Positions 7,308-15,193 of a stretch of DNA of 38,335 nt are shown here, piece after piece. Location of the stretch: NCBI GenBank assembly GCA_003022435.1, contig PXUA01000018.1, positions 1-38,335 of the forward strand, written 5' to 3'. Position 1 is the stretch's first letter; every line of letters begins with the position of its first letter. The DNA is from Bacteroidetes bacterium SW_9_63_38. Its GTDB lineage: Bacteria; Bacteroidota; Rhodothermia; Rhodothermales; Salinibacteraceae. The notes beneath the pieces were generated by a model that had not been told where the DNA came from, did not search any database, and saw only the letters and a program-made list of their open reading frames with translations. Made by a program: the position numbers and the translations under genes.

Positions 7308-8540
7308 ATGCCCACCTACGACATTGCCATTATCGGCGGTGGCATCGTCGGGCTTGCCACGGCCTACCGTCTCACTCAGCAGTATCCGGACCGCTCGGTC
7401 GTCGTTCTAGAGAAGGAAAACGAGGTGGCGGCCCACCAGACCGGCCACAACTCCGGCGTCATCCATTCGGGCGTCTTCTACGAACCCGGCTCGCTGAAGG
7501 CCGAGAACTGCCGAGACGGCAAACGAGCTCTGGTCGCCTTCTGCGACGAATACGAGGTCGACTACGAGATGTGCGGGAAGGTCGTCGTCGCCACCGACGA
7601 GCGGGAGATTCCGGAGCTCAACCGCATTCAGGAGAAGGGCGTAGCGAACCGCGTGCAATGCTCGCGCATCGGCCCGGACGAACTGAACGACCGCGAACCG
7701 CACACGGACGGCGTGGCGGCACTCCACGTGCCGGAGGCAGGCATTGTCGACTATCCGGGCGTCGCACAGGCCCTCGCCGAAGTCGTCACCGATCACGGGC
7801 ACACAGTGCGTACCGGCGCGGCCGTCGTGGACCTCCACCCGGAGCCGACTCGCGTCACGGTGGAAACGACGGCGGGCGACATCGAGGCTCGCCACGTCGT
7901 GAATTGTGCCGGTCTCTACGCCGACCGCATCGCAGAGATGAGCGGCCAGGAGAACCTCGATGTGCAAATCGTGCCGTTCCGGGGCGAGTACTACGAGCTG
8001 GTGCCGGAGCGGCGCGACCTGTGCCGGCACCTCATCTATCCGGTGCCGGACCCGAACTTCCCCTTCCTCGGGGTCCACTTCACACGAATGGTGGATGGAC
8101 GCGTCGAGTGCGGCCCGAGCGCCGTGCTCGCCTTCGCGCGCGAGGGATACCGCCTCACCGACATCCACTGGCCAGAGCTGCGCGAGATCATGACATACCC
8201 TGGCTTCCAGAAGTTGGCCGCCCGCCACTGGCAGAAGGGACTGCGCGAGCTACTGCAGTCGATGAGCAAGGCCGTCTACCTGCGGGCTGCTCGACACCTC
8301 ATCCCGGAGATCCAGATGGACGACCTCGTCACCGCCCGGGCCGGCGTGCGGGCCCAGGCCCTCCATCCGGACGGCAGTTTAGAGGACGACTTTCTGATCA
8401 TGGAAACCGACCGTGCGGTGAACGTGATCAATGCCGCTTCCCCCGCAGCCACCTCCGCCCTCAACATCGGTAGCCTCATCGTTCACGACCACCTCACCGA
8501 CCGACTGGACCGGACCACCGTCTCCGCAGCCCAAGACTAA
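7308..8540 (+). CDS. lhgO: L-2-hydroxyglutarate oxidase/dehydrogenase
   Basis: FAD-dependent enzyme of the DAO superfamily (E. coli LhgO/YgaF family) oxidising L-2-hydroxyglutarate to 2-oxoglutarate, usually passing electrons to quinone at the membrane. The 410-aa protein has the Rossmann FAD motif IAIIGGGIVGLATAYRL (residues 6-22), then VVVLEKE, QTGHNSGVIHSGVFY (family hallmark), VNCAGLYADRIA, and the C-terminal DFLIMETDRAVNVINAASPAAT. Length matches the family. The start codon follows a heptad repeat array directly. It converges on rsmB with 20 bp between stops. Very confident on family. Confidence 0.93.
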   Translation: MPTYDIAIIGGGIVGLATAYRLTQQYPDRSVVVLEKENEVAAHQTGHNSGVIHSGVFYEPGSLKAENCRDGKRALVAFCDEYEVDYEMCGKVVVATDEREIPELNRIQEKGVANRVQCSRIGPDELNDREPHTDGVAALHVPEAGIVDYPGVAQALAEVVTDHGHTVRTGAAVVDLHPEPTRVTVETTAGDIEARHVVNCAGLYADRIAEMSGQENLDVQIVPFRGEYYELVPERRDLCRHLIYPVPDPNFPFLGVHFTRMVDGRVECGPSAVLAFAREGYRLTDIHWPELREIMTYPGFQKLAARHWQKGLRELLQSMSKAVYLRAARHLIPEIQMDDLVTARAGVRAQALHPDGSLEDDFLIMETDRAVNVINAASPAATSALNIGSLIVHDHLTDRLDRTTVSAAQD

Positions 8541-8560
8541 CGGGTTCTCCAACGCCCCCT

Positions 8561-9904
8561 CTACGACGCCCGACGGAGTCGGGCTGCGAAGGCACCGTCC
8601 GTACGATTTCGGTGCGGGAGCGTCGTCAGGTACCCGTCCGGCGACACCACGTCCTCCGGGACGTAGTCCGCCGCCGACTGCAGCACAAAGTCTGGGTGCC
8701 GGTCGAGAAACGCCTCTACTCGCGCCTCATTCTCCTCCGGCTCAATCGTGCAGGTGCTGTAGACGAGCACCCCGCCGGGGACAACCATCGTAGCGGCCGC
8801 GTCCAGCAGGTCATCCTGCAGGGCCGTCAACTCTTCCAGGTCGTCCGGATCGCGCTGCCAGCGGAGATCGGCCCGTTTGGCAAGAACCCCCAGTCCGGAG
8901 CACGGCACGTCCAAGAGGACCCCGTCCGCCTGCGGGGCATCGGCCCGGCCCGCCACCTCCTGCAGTTCCGCGGTCTCCGTGGTCACCACGTCTGTCGCTC
9001 CTTGCGCCTCGGCTGATTCTTCAACCAGCTCGGTGCGCTCAGCCTTTATGTCAATCGCATGGATCGTGCCCGTCCCCTGCAGTCGCGCCGCGGTGGCCAT
9101 TGTCTTCCCCCCTGGCGCCGCACAGCCGTCTACGATCACGTCGCCGGGCTGCGGATCGAGCAGTTGCACAATAAGACCGGCGCTCTCGTCCTGCACCGCC
9201 ACGTGCCCGTCGTCGAGCACCCCCCCCTGCACGAGGGGCTGCAGTCGCTTGAGACGGAGATAGTCGTCGATGTAGGGCGAATCCGTAAATACCACGCCCT
9301 CCTCGTCCAGCCATTCTTCCACGTCCTCCCGCGTGGTGCGAAGCGGGTTCACCCGCACGCTGTACATCGGCCGCCGGTTGTTCCACTCCAGCAGGTCGAG
9401 GGCCTCGTCCATGCCGTACCGGTCCACCCATCGTCGCACCATCCAGGTCGGATGCGAATACCGAATCGCCAGGTCCTCCGCCTCGTCCCCCATATCTGGG
9501 TTGGGAATGTACTCCCGATCCCGATCAATCGTGCGGAGAATCGCGTTCACGAGGTTTCCCGCTCCCGGTCGCAGGGTCTGCTTCGCCAGCTCCACGTACT
9601 GGTGCACCACCGCCCGAGTGGGGGTCGACTGAAACAGCATCTCGTAGAGCCCGAGGCGCAGGATCTCCCGCAGCCGCGACTCCATACTGTCGTAGTCGTC
9701 GTTGTACGCCTCCGCCAGCACAAAGTCGAGCCAACGCCGCTGCCGCGTCACCCCGGCCAGCAGATCGCGGGCCTGTCGGCGTGCCCGGTCGTCGGCGTCG
9801 TCGGACACGAGCCGCTCCACGAACGCATCGTCGTGATCGACCCGTTCAAGCTGTTCGAGGGCCAGGTAGCGGGCGGGTGAAACCGAGTCGTCGGTGGTCG
9901 ACAT
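8561..9904 (-). CDS. rsmB: 16S rRNA (cytosine(967)-C(5))-methyltransferase
   Basis: SAM-dependent methylase placing m5C967 on 16S rRNA during ribosome assembly. The 447-aa product has an N-terminal NusB-like helical RNA-binding domain (about 1-145: YLALEQLERVDHDDAFVERL, ARRQARDLLAGVTRQRRWLD, YEMLFQSTPTRAVVHQYVEL) and a C-terminal Rossmann methylase domain. This has motif I VIVDGCAAPGGKTM, motif IV DVPCSGLGVL with its conserved Cys, and motif VI VYSTCTIEPEENE with the catalytic Cys. It ends in FAARLRRAS. Normal length. ATG at 9904 has no clear Shine-Dalgarno. Solitary; no fmt or def neighbour is visible. Confidence 0.95.
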   Translation of the reverse strand: MSTTDDSVSPARYLALEQLERVDHDDAFVERLVSDDADDRARRQARDLLAGVTRQRRWLDFVLAEAYNDDYDSMESRLREILRLGLYEMLFQSTPTRAVVHQYVELAKQTLRPGAGNLVNAILRTIDRDREYIPNPDMGDEAEDLAIRYSHPTWMVRRWVDRYGMDEALDLLEWNNRRPMYSVRVNPLRTTREDVEEWLDEEGVVFTDSPYIDDYLRLKRLQPLVQGGVLDDGHVAVQDESAGLIVQLLDPQPGDVIVDGCAAPGGKTMATAARLQGTGTIHAIDIKAERTELVEESAEAQGATDVVTTETAELQEVAGRADAPQADGVLLDVPCSGLGVLAKRADLRWQRDPDDLEELTALQDDLLDAAATMVVPGGVLVYSTCTIEPEENEARVEAFLDRHPDFVLQSAADYVPEDVVSPDGYLTTLPHRNRTDGAFAARLRRAS

Positions 9905-10201
9905 GGACTATGGAGGATTGACGGAAAAAACTCGGGGCATAGTAACGAACCATTTCCCCCGGCGTTTTCGGATGATCCTCTTTTCACGAGGCCTCCCTGC
10001 ATCGCCCTGTTCTCCGTTCGCGTCGTACCAACTGTCTCCTCGGGTCCTTCCCCCTCTACTCTCTCGTGCAAAAAATCGGGAACGGTCCGTGCCGGGCACA
10101 AACACACGGCATCGTCTCGCATGAAGATCATCCTCTCCCGTCCGAGGTGCTTCACCTACCTCTCGCCTCTCACCCTTCTCCCCTCGCCGGCTTTTTCCCC
10201 G

Positions 10202-10693
10202 ATGCGTCACCTCCGCCGCAAACTCACCCTGCGCGCCCACGACGACCAGATCGTCCTCGTCAAGCGCAAGCAGGAACGGGTCGAGCACGTCTGGATGAAA
10301 GCGTTCCTCTGGGCCCTCTACCTGCCCGACTACCCGACCCTGAGCGTCGAAGTGTCGGTGGATGACCGGTACAAACCCGACGTCGTGAGCACGGACCGCC
10401 AGCGGGGCCGTCCGCAGTTCTGGGGCGAGGCCGGCCACGTCGGGCCCGACAAAATCGAGGATCTCCTCCCCCGCTACCCCGGCACGCATTTCGCCGTTGC
10501 CAAGTGGAACCGGTCCCTCAACCGCACGCAGGACCTCGTCGATCCTGCGCTCCGCAACGCTTCTCGCTCCGCTCCCGTCGATCTGATCCGATTTCCCCCC
10601 GACAGCGCCGACCGCTTCATCGACGAGAAGGGGCAAATTTCGATCTCAGCCGACCATCTGCAACGACGCCGGATTCCTGCTGAGTCATTTTGA
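10202..10693 (+). CDS. Hypothetical protein, possibly YaeQ-like
   Basis: A 163-aa protein I do not firmly recognise. It begins MRHLRRKLTLRAHDDQIVLV and contains HVWMKAFLWALYLPDYP, VDDRYKPDVVSTD, PQFWGEAGHVGPDKIEDLL and THFAVAKWN. The order PD-x(n)-WGE followed by a Lys in the next helix, and a hydrophobic strand HFAVAKW, resembles the PD-(D/E)XK nuclease-like core of YaeQ-type proteins, but the match is from memory and weak. I start at ATG 10202; an upstream in-frame ATG at 10121 would add 27 residues of low-complexity, signal-like sequence. It is divergent from rsmB and converges on trmH. Function unknown. Confidence 0.65.
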   Translation: MRHLRRKLTLRAHDDQIVLVKRKQERVEHVWMKAFLWALYLPDYPTLSVEVSVDDRYKPDVVSTDRQRGRPQFWGEAGHVGPDKIEDLLPRYPGTHFAVAKWNRSLNRTQDLVDPALRNASRSAPVDLIRFPPDSADRFIDEKGQISISADHLQRRRIPAESF

Positions 10694-10708
10694 CACGTCG
10701 CTCAGCCT

Positions 10709-10748
10709 GCGTCCACGCATCCACGCCTCCAAGCCCCCACGCTTCCCC
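10709..10748. repeat. Octad array GCNTCCAC
   Basis: Five 8-bp units: GCGTCCAC, GCATCCAC, GCCTCCAA, GCCCCCAC, GCTTCCCC. It lies between two convergent genes, 15 bp after the stop of the 10202 gene. Degenerate but in strict register. Confidence 0.55.
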
Positions 10749-10816
10749 GACTCCGCCTCTCATCCGAGACCAGCACTGGAGCCGCCTCCGCTCGACGCAA
10801 CCGCACCCGCAGACTG

Positions 10817-10856
10817 CCAACCGTCCAACTTTCCAACCTTCTAACCTTCTAACTTC
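10817..10856. repeat. Octad array overlapping the trmH 3' end
   Basis: Five 8-bp units on the plus strand: CCAACCGT, CCAACTTT, CCAACCTT, CTAACCTT, CTAACTTC. On the minus strand the first two units encode the last codons of the methylase gene (Lys-Leu-Glu-Gly) and its TAG stop, and the array then continues into the 3' UTR. Confidence 0.65.
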
Positions 10857-11605
10857 CGCTCAATAATCCGCCCCGGCTCCGTCACGCTCCGCAGGCAGAA
10901 CCGCGCCACAAGCCGCATCTGTTCCGCGTCCGAAAGGTCGGCGTGGTCCCCCTGCCGGTCCAGCCGATCCTGCTGCGCATGGTAAAGCGCCACCGCCGCC
11001 GCCACCGACACGTTGAAGCTCTCCGTAAAGCCCGGCAGCGGCACCACGCAGGCCGTGTCCACCTCGTCCATCATCGCCTCGGACACCCCTTCCTCCTCGT
11101 TGCCAAACACCAGCGCCGTCGGTTCGGTGAAGTCCAGCTCCCGAATCGGCACCGTGTCAGCGTGCAGATGCGTCGCCACGAGCCGGTAGCCCCGCTCCCG
11201 CATGTGCGCCGCCCACGAGGCCGGATCATCCCAGCGCCAGAGGTCGAGCCACTGCTCCGCCCCGCCCGCCGTGCGCTGCGAGTGCTTGTACCGCTCATTG
11301 TCCCCTTCTACGACGTGAACGTCCTGATAGCCCAGCGCCTCCGCCGATCGCATCACCGCACTCACGTTGCCCGTGTTCACCAGTCCCTCCACCACCGGCA
11401 CCACCGTCCGGGTCCGCTCGGCCACCACGGCCCGAATCCGGCGCAACCGGCGCTCCGTCATGTGCGGCTGCAACAGCATAACGATCTGCTCCGGCGGCAA
11501 TCGCGTATCGCTGAACTGAAAAGGATCCTCCTCTTCCGGCGGTACGCCGCCCGTCGCCAGCAACCGATTCATTTCCGCCTCCGCATCTACGTCGTGGTGA
11601 CTCAT
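10841..11605 (-). CDS. TrmH/SpoU-family RNA 2'-O-methyltransferase
   Basis: SPOUT-class enzyme that methylates the ribose 2'-O of RNA, most likely G18 in tRNA (TrmH type), using SAM. The 254-aa protein has all three SPOUT motifs: motif 1 VEGLVNTGNVSAVMRSAEALG, motif 2 ALVFGNEEEGVSEAMM, and motif 3 VPLPGFTESFNVSVAAAVALY, which form the trefoil-knot cofactor site. The C-terminal helix region (LVARFCLRSV) matches TrmH. Start at ATG 11605 (MSHHDVDAEAEM); the frame is open 23 codons upstream without conservation. Its last residues and stop codon lie in an octad repeat array. TrmH is preferred over TrmL/RlmB on length and motif 3, but the exact nucleotide is an inference. Confidence 0.87.
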   Translation of the reverse strand: MSHHDVDAEAEMNRLLATGGVPPEEEDPFQFSDTRLPPEQIVMLLQPHMTERRLRRIRAVVAERTRTVVPVVEGLVNTGNVSAVMRSAEALGYQDVHVVEGDNERYKHSQRTAGGAEQWLDLWRWDDPASWAAHMRERGYRLVATHLHADTVPIRELDFTEPTALVFGNEEEGVSEAMMDEVDTACVVPLPGFTESFNVSVAAAVALYHAQQDRLDRQGDHADLSDAEQMRLVARFCLRSVTEPGRIIERKLEG

Positions 11606-11725
11606 CAATTTCCGTTTGGGACTGTGTGCAATGACAAATAGTTTTAGGGAAAGTACCGGAGACCAACAGCGCATTTTTCCGCAAGTCTCCCTTCATCTCT
11701 GTCGGATTGATCCTCTCCAACTGCC

Positions 11726-12523
11726 ATGTGTCCTCTTCGTTTGTCGCTGCGTCCGCTCGTGATGTCACTTCTGCTTTTCGGCCTCGTCGCCCCGACCTCG
11801 GCCCAGTCCGTGGAGTCGGTCGTCGAGAACATGAAGAGCGTACAGGCCGACCAATTCAAAGGCGTCGACACCTACATCGTTGAGACGAACCATTACACGT
11901 CCTACAGCAAGAAAACCAGCAAGGGACCGCCCCCCACGTTTACAACCGAAACCCAAATGAAAAGCACCGGGAACACAGCCGTGGAGAACCTGGGAACGCC
12001 CTCCAACGCATACGGTCCCCAGCTCGACAACTTAAAAAAGCGCGCCACCTACGAGGGCACCGAGACGGTGAATGGAGCCCGATGTCACGTCCTCAAAGTC
12101 GACACCGTCCCGTCGCAGTCCGCCAATCCCGACGCCCAGGGCATCACCTACTACGTTGACGCCAACGAGTACCTGATTGCCCGAATGGCCATCGACGCAC
12201 AGGGACAGGGACAAGGACAAGGCCCGAGTTCAAATGATCGGGTCGTGACGGTCAACCTGAAAAACTATACGACGACCGACGGCCTCACGCTGCCGCACCG
12301 CATGGAAATTCAGTTCGACCTAAACATGTCGGAACAGCAGCGTCAGCAAATGAAGCAGATGATGGAAAAGATGAAGAACATGCCCGAGCAGCAACGGAAA
12401 CGGATGCAGGAAATGATGGGGGGACAGATGGATATGATGAAGCAGATGATGTCCGACGAGCCCCTCGTGGTGGAGGTGCAGAGCGTGAGCGTCAACGCAC
12501 AGCTTCCGGACGATGTCTTCTAA
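11726..12523 (+). CDS. Secreted LolA/MucB-fold-like protein, paralog 1
   Basis: A 265-aa exported protein with a Sec signal (LRPLVMSLLLFGLVAPTSAQ, cleavage near AQ|SVES). The mature part resembles outer-membrane lipoprotein-sorting (LolA-like) beta-barrel proteins: VVENMKSVQADQFKGVDTYI, TYIVETNHYTSY, TYEGTETVNGARCHVLKV, ITYYVDANEYLIARM, NYTTTDGLTLPHRMEIQF. The C-terminal quarter inserts a Met- and Gln-rich amphipathic helix (about 205-240; repeats such as MKQMMEKMKNM and GGQMDMMKQMM) before a closing strand PLVVEVQSVSVNAQLP. A short QGQGQGQG hexamer repeat lies at about 12201-12222. It is followed directly by a paralog. Probable periplasmic lipid or envelope binding; function unproven. Confidence 0.75.
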   Translation: MCPLRLSLRPLVMSLLLFGLVAPTSAQSVESVVENMKSVQADQFKGVDTYIVETNHYTSYSKKTSKGPPPTFTTETQMKSTGNTAVENLGTPSNAYGPQLDNLKKRATYEGTETVNGARCHVLKVDTVPSQSANPDAQGITYYVDANEYLIARMAIDAQGQGQGQGPSSNDRVVTVNLKNYTTTDGLTLPHRMEIQFDLNMSEQQRQQMKQMMEKMKNMPEQQRKRMQEMMGGQMDMMKQMMSDEPLVVEVQSVSVNAQLPDDVF

Positions 12524-12740
12524 CCGGCACCTTGCCGTTTCTGACCGGGGATAGAGCGGTGTGTCCTTCTACAGGTTTATCGAGCCGTTCCCAGTGAAAC
12601 GCCGAGGCGGCGAACAGCGTCGATTCTCCGACGCGTCCGCAAAAAAAGCCGCCGTCCGACCAGTTTTCACCGAACCCGAAGGGACCGGAGCGCATAGCTG
12701 TGTATCGACTTTCGTTTCCTTGATCGAACCCTGCACCGCC

Positions 12741-13535
12741 ATGTTGCACCAACGCTCGTTGCTTTTCCTTCTCTTCGTCGGCCTTCTTGCCGGCGCTCCC
12801 CTCTCCGCCTCCGCCCAGTCCGTGGGATCGGTCGTCGGCGAGATGCGAGCGCGGTACCAGAAGCAACTCGAAACGATCGATACCTACATCGTCGAAACCA
12901 ACCTCTATACCTCTTACCACAAGAAGGTCACAGAGAACGGCGAGCCGACCTACAAGTCCCAGACGAAGATGAAGAAAAAGTCGAGCTCCTCGCTTGCCGC
13001 CGGCACAACCCCCTCGTCAGCGTACGGCCTGCAACACAACCGTCTGAAACAGAACGCTACTTACGGTGGCACCGAAACGGTGAACGACGCCCCTGCGCAC
13101 GTCCTGAAGGTAAAAGCCCCCTCGAAGGTAAATCCCGAAATGAAGAAGGGCGATGCCGAAAGCATGACCTATTACATTGACGCCAAGCGGTACGTCCCGT
13201 CCCGCCTTCTTATGAATACGAAAGGGAGCGGCGGAGGCGGGTCCAAAACCTCGTCCGTCACCGTCAACATGAAAGACTACCAGACTGTGGATGGCCTGAC
13301 CCTTCCGTACCGGATGGAGTTCCAATTCAACATGGACATGACCGAGGAGGAAAAGAAAAAGATGGCCATGATGATCAAGCGGATGGAAAACATGCCGGAA
13401 GAAGAAAGCGAGCGGATGAAGCAAATGATGGGCAGCCAGATCGACATGATGAAGCAGATGCTTTCCGGCGATCCCATCGTCGTTGAAGTGCAGGACGTGA
13501 AGGTCAACACCGAAATTCCCGCGGGCGTGTTCTAA
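12741..13535 (+). CDS. Secreted LolA/MucB-fold-like protein, paralog 2
   Basis: A 264-aa paralog of the gene just upstream, same order of blocks: signal peptide LLFLLFVGLLAGAPLSASAQ, then TYIVETNLYTSYHKK, TYGGTETVNDAPAHVLKV, MTYYIDAKRYVPSRL, YQTVDGLTLPYRMEFQF and a Met/Lys/Glu-rich helix (KKKMAMMIKRMENMP, MKQMMGSQIDMMKQML) before PIVVEVQDVKVNTEIPAGVF. By eye about half the residues are shared with paralog 1. I start at ATG 12741 because it begins the signal peptide; the frame is open back to 12561. The 217-bp gap between the two shows no terminator and they may be co-transcribed. Paralog 2 has a Lys/Glu helix where paralog 1 has Gln. Confidence 0.75.
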   Translation: MLHQRSLLFLLFVGLLAGAPLSASAQSVGSVVGEMRARYQKQLETIDTYIVETNLYTSYHKKVTENGEPTYKSQTKMKKKSSSSLAAGTTPSSAYGLQHNRLKQNATYGGTETVNDAPAHVLKVKAPSKVNPEMKKGDAESMTYYIDAKRYVPSRLLMNTKGSGGGGSKTSSVTVNMKDYQTVDGLTLPYRMEFQFNMDMTEEEKKKMAMMIKRMENMPEEESERMKQMMGSQIDMMKQMLSGDPIVVEVQDVKVNTEIPAGVF

Positions 13536-13747
13536 CACGGAATCCATCCGGCGATGTCGGGATCCCAGGTAGAATACGTTTCTCGGAAGAGCAACTTGTG
13601 CGCCGAACGGTCCGACGTAAAACGTTGCACGCCAAAACGTTATCAGGAAGAAAACCGGATCGAACGGGACGGACCGTTTCGTTCGCAGGCAGACCTTTCG
13701 AAGTGGAAACGGTATAAGAATCCTCGGTCCGGCACAGAACCGACAAA

Positions 13748-13776
13748 GGCCCGACGGAGTGCTCCTCCATCGGGCC
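13748..13776 (-). terminator. Hairpin terminator after the glgA/glgM-type gene
   Basis: GGCCCGACGGAG pairs with CTCCATCGGGCC (11 of 12) around a short loop. On the minus strand it is followed by CTTTGTC, so it can end the synthase transcript (stop at 13815). It may also serve the convergent secreted-protein gene, although on the plus strand there is no T run. Confidence 0.65.
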
Positions 13777-13814
13777 TCCGCTACATACGATGATGTCTTC
13801 AATCGACATCAGAA

Positions 13815-15032
13815 TCAGTCCAGAAGAGTCTTGTAGAAGTTGAGGGTCTGTTCGGCGATGGCCTGCCAGCTAAACTGCTCTTCGACCCGCTCCCGGGCCG
13901 CTGCACTCATCGCATCGCGACGGTCGGGATCGCTCATCAACGCGTTGACTCCGTCCGCGAGCCGCTTCGCAAAACCCTCGGGATCCGCCGGCTCCACCGT
14001 CTCGCCCTCCATTGGGTCCACGTCCACCAGAAGGCCCGTTTCGTCCGGCACGATGATCTCTGGAATGCCGCCGACCGCCGAGGCTACCACCGGCGTCTCG
14101 CAGGCCATGGCCTCCAGATTGATAATCCCGAACGGCTCATACACGCTCGGGCAGACGAACACGTCGGCGTGTGAGTACATCGTGATCACGTCCTCGCGCG
14201 GCAGCATCTCTGCGAGCCACACGATGGGGTTGTCCGTCTCCGACCGGGCCGTCTCGACACGCGCCTCCATCTCTTCCCCAATCTCCTCGGTGTCCGGCGC
14301 CCCGGCACACAGCACCACCTGAATATCGGGGTCGAAGTGATGGATGGCCTCCACGAGGTGGAGAATGCCCTTCTGCCGCGTGATCCGGCCCACAAAGAGC
14401 ACGTACGGCTGGTCGGGATCGACCCCGTACTCCTCCAGCACCGACCGATCGGGACGCGGGCGGTACTGCTCCACGTCGATGCCATTGTGGATTACGTCAA
14501 CGTTTGCCGTCCCGACATCGTAGAGAGACTGCACATCTTCCTTCATCGACCCAGACACAGCGACGACACCGTCGGCATTTTCGTAGGCGGTCCGCTCCAC
14601 CCACGACGAGCCGTCGTATCCCGTCCCGAGCTGTTCGCGCTTCCAGGGCCGATGCGGCTCCAGCGAGTGGGTGGTCAACACCAGCTTTCCCCCTGTCAAC
14701 TGCTTCGCGAGGCACCCCGCCAGGTGCGAGTACCAGGTGTGGCCGTGCAGGATGTCGGTGTCGTCGATCGACCCCGCCATGATGAGATCGCGCGCCATCG
14801 CGTCCATAAACTTGGCGTGCCGATCGTCCTGATACGGAAGCTCAAAGTCCGGCTCCACGCCCCGCACCGTAATGTTGCCCTCGTCTTCGTGCTGATCGCC
14901 GAAGCACAGCACCTCAATCTCATGGGCCCCGTCGTCAAGCTTCGCCAGTTCGCGGGTCAAGTATTCGACGTGTACCCCCGCCCCACCGTAGACGTTAGGC
15001 GGGTACTCGTTCGATAGGATGGAGATTTTCAT
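13815..15032 (-). CDS. glgA: GT4 glycogen synthase (GlgA of actinobacterial type / GlgM)
   Basis: A 405-aa GT-B glycosyltransferase of family GT4. The N-terminal domain has MKISILSNEYPPNVYGGAGVHVEYL and ILHGHTWYSHLAG; the C-terminal domain has VLFVGRITRQKGILHL, PREDVITMYSHADVFVCPS, and the donor-site motif EPFGIINLEAMACETPVVAS. This matches the corynebacterial-type glycogen synthase family. In Mycobacterium the equivalent enzyme (GlgM) makes alpha-maltose-1-phosphate from ADP-glucose and glucose-1-phosphate for the GlgE pathway. Its partner glgC lies 161 bp upstream on the same strand, which supports an ADP-glucose donor. It is shorter than E. coli GT5 GlgA (about 477 aa). Whether the product is glycogen directly or maltose-1-phosphate cannot be told here; no glgE or treS is in the window. 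Confidence 0.9.
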   Translation of the reverse strand: MKISILSNEYPPNVYGGAGVHVEYLTRELAKLDDGAHEIEVLCFGDQHEDEGNITVRGVEPDFELPYQDDRHAKFMDAMARDLIMAGSIDDTDILHGHTWYSHLAGCLAKQLTGGKLVLTTHSLEPHRPWKREQLGTGYDGSSWVERTAYENADGVVAVSGSMKEDVQSLYDVGTANVDVIHNGIDVEQYRPRPDRSVLEEYGVDPDQPYVLFVGRITRQKGILHLVEAIHHFDPDIQVVLCAGAPDTEEIGEEMEARVETARSETDNPIVWLAEMLPREDVITMYSHADVFVCPSVYEPFGIINLEAMACETPVVASAVGGIPEIIVPDETGLLVDVDPMEGETVEPADPEGFAKRLADGVNALMSDPDRRDAMSAAARERVEEQFSWQAIAEQTLNFYKTLLD

Positions 15033-15193
15033 TCGACTCGTAGCGTCAAGCTGAAAGGAAAGAGATGAACAGAGATTGGCCCACGCCCTTTTCGTCCACG
15101 GGTCGTATGCGAAGGTGCACTCGTGAGCGTAGGAGCAACTCGCTCGGTAGCACCGACCTCCTCACGCCCCGCTTTCCCACATACCCCCAGACG

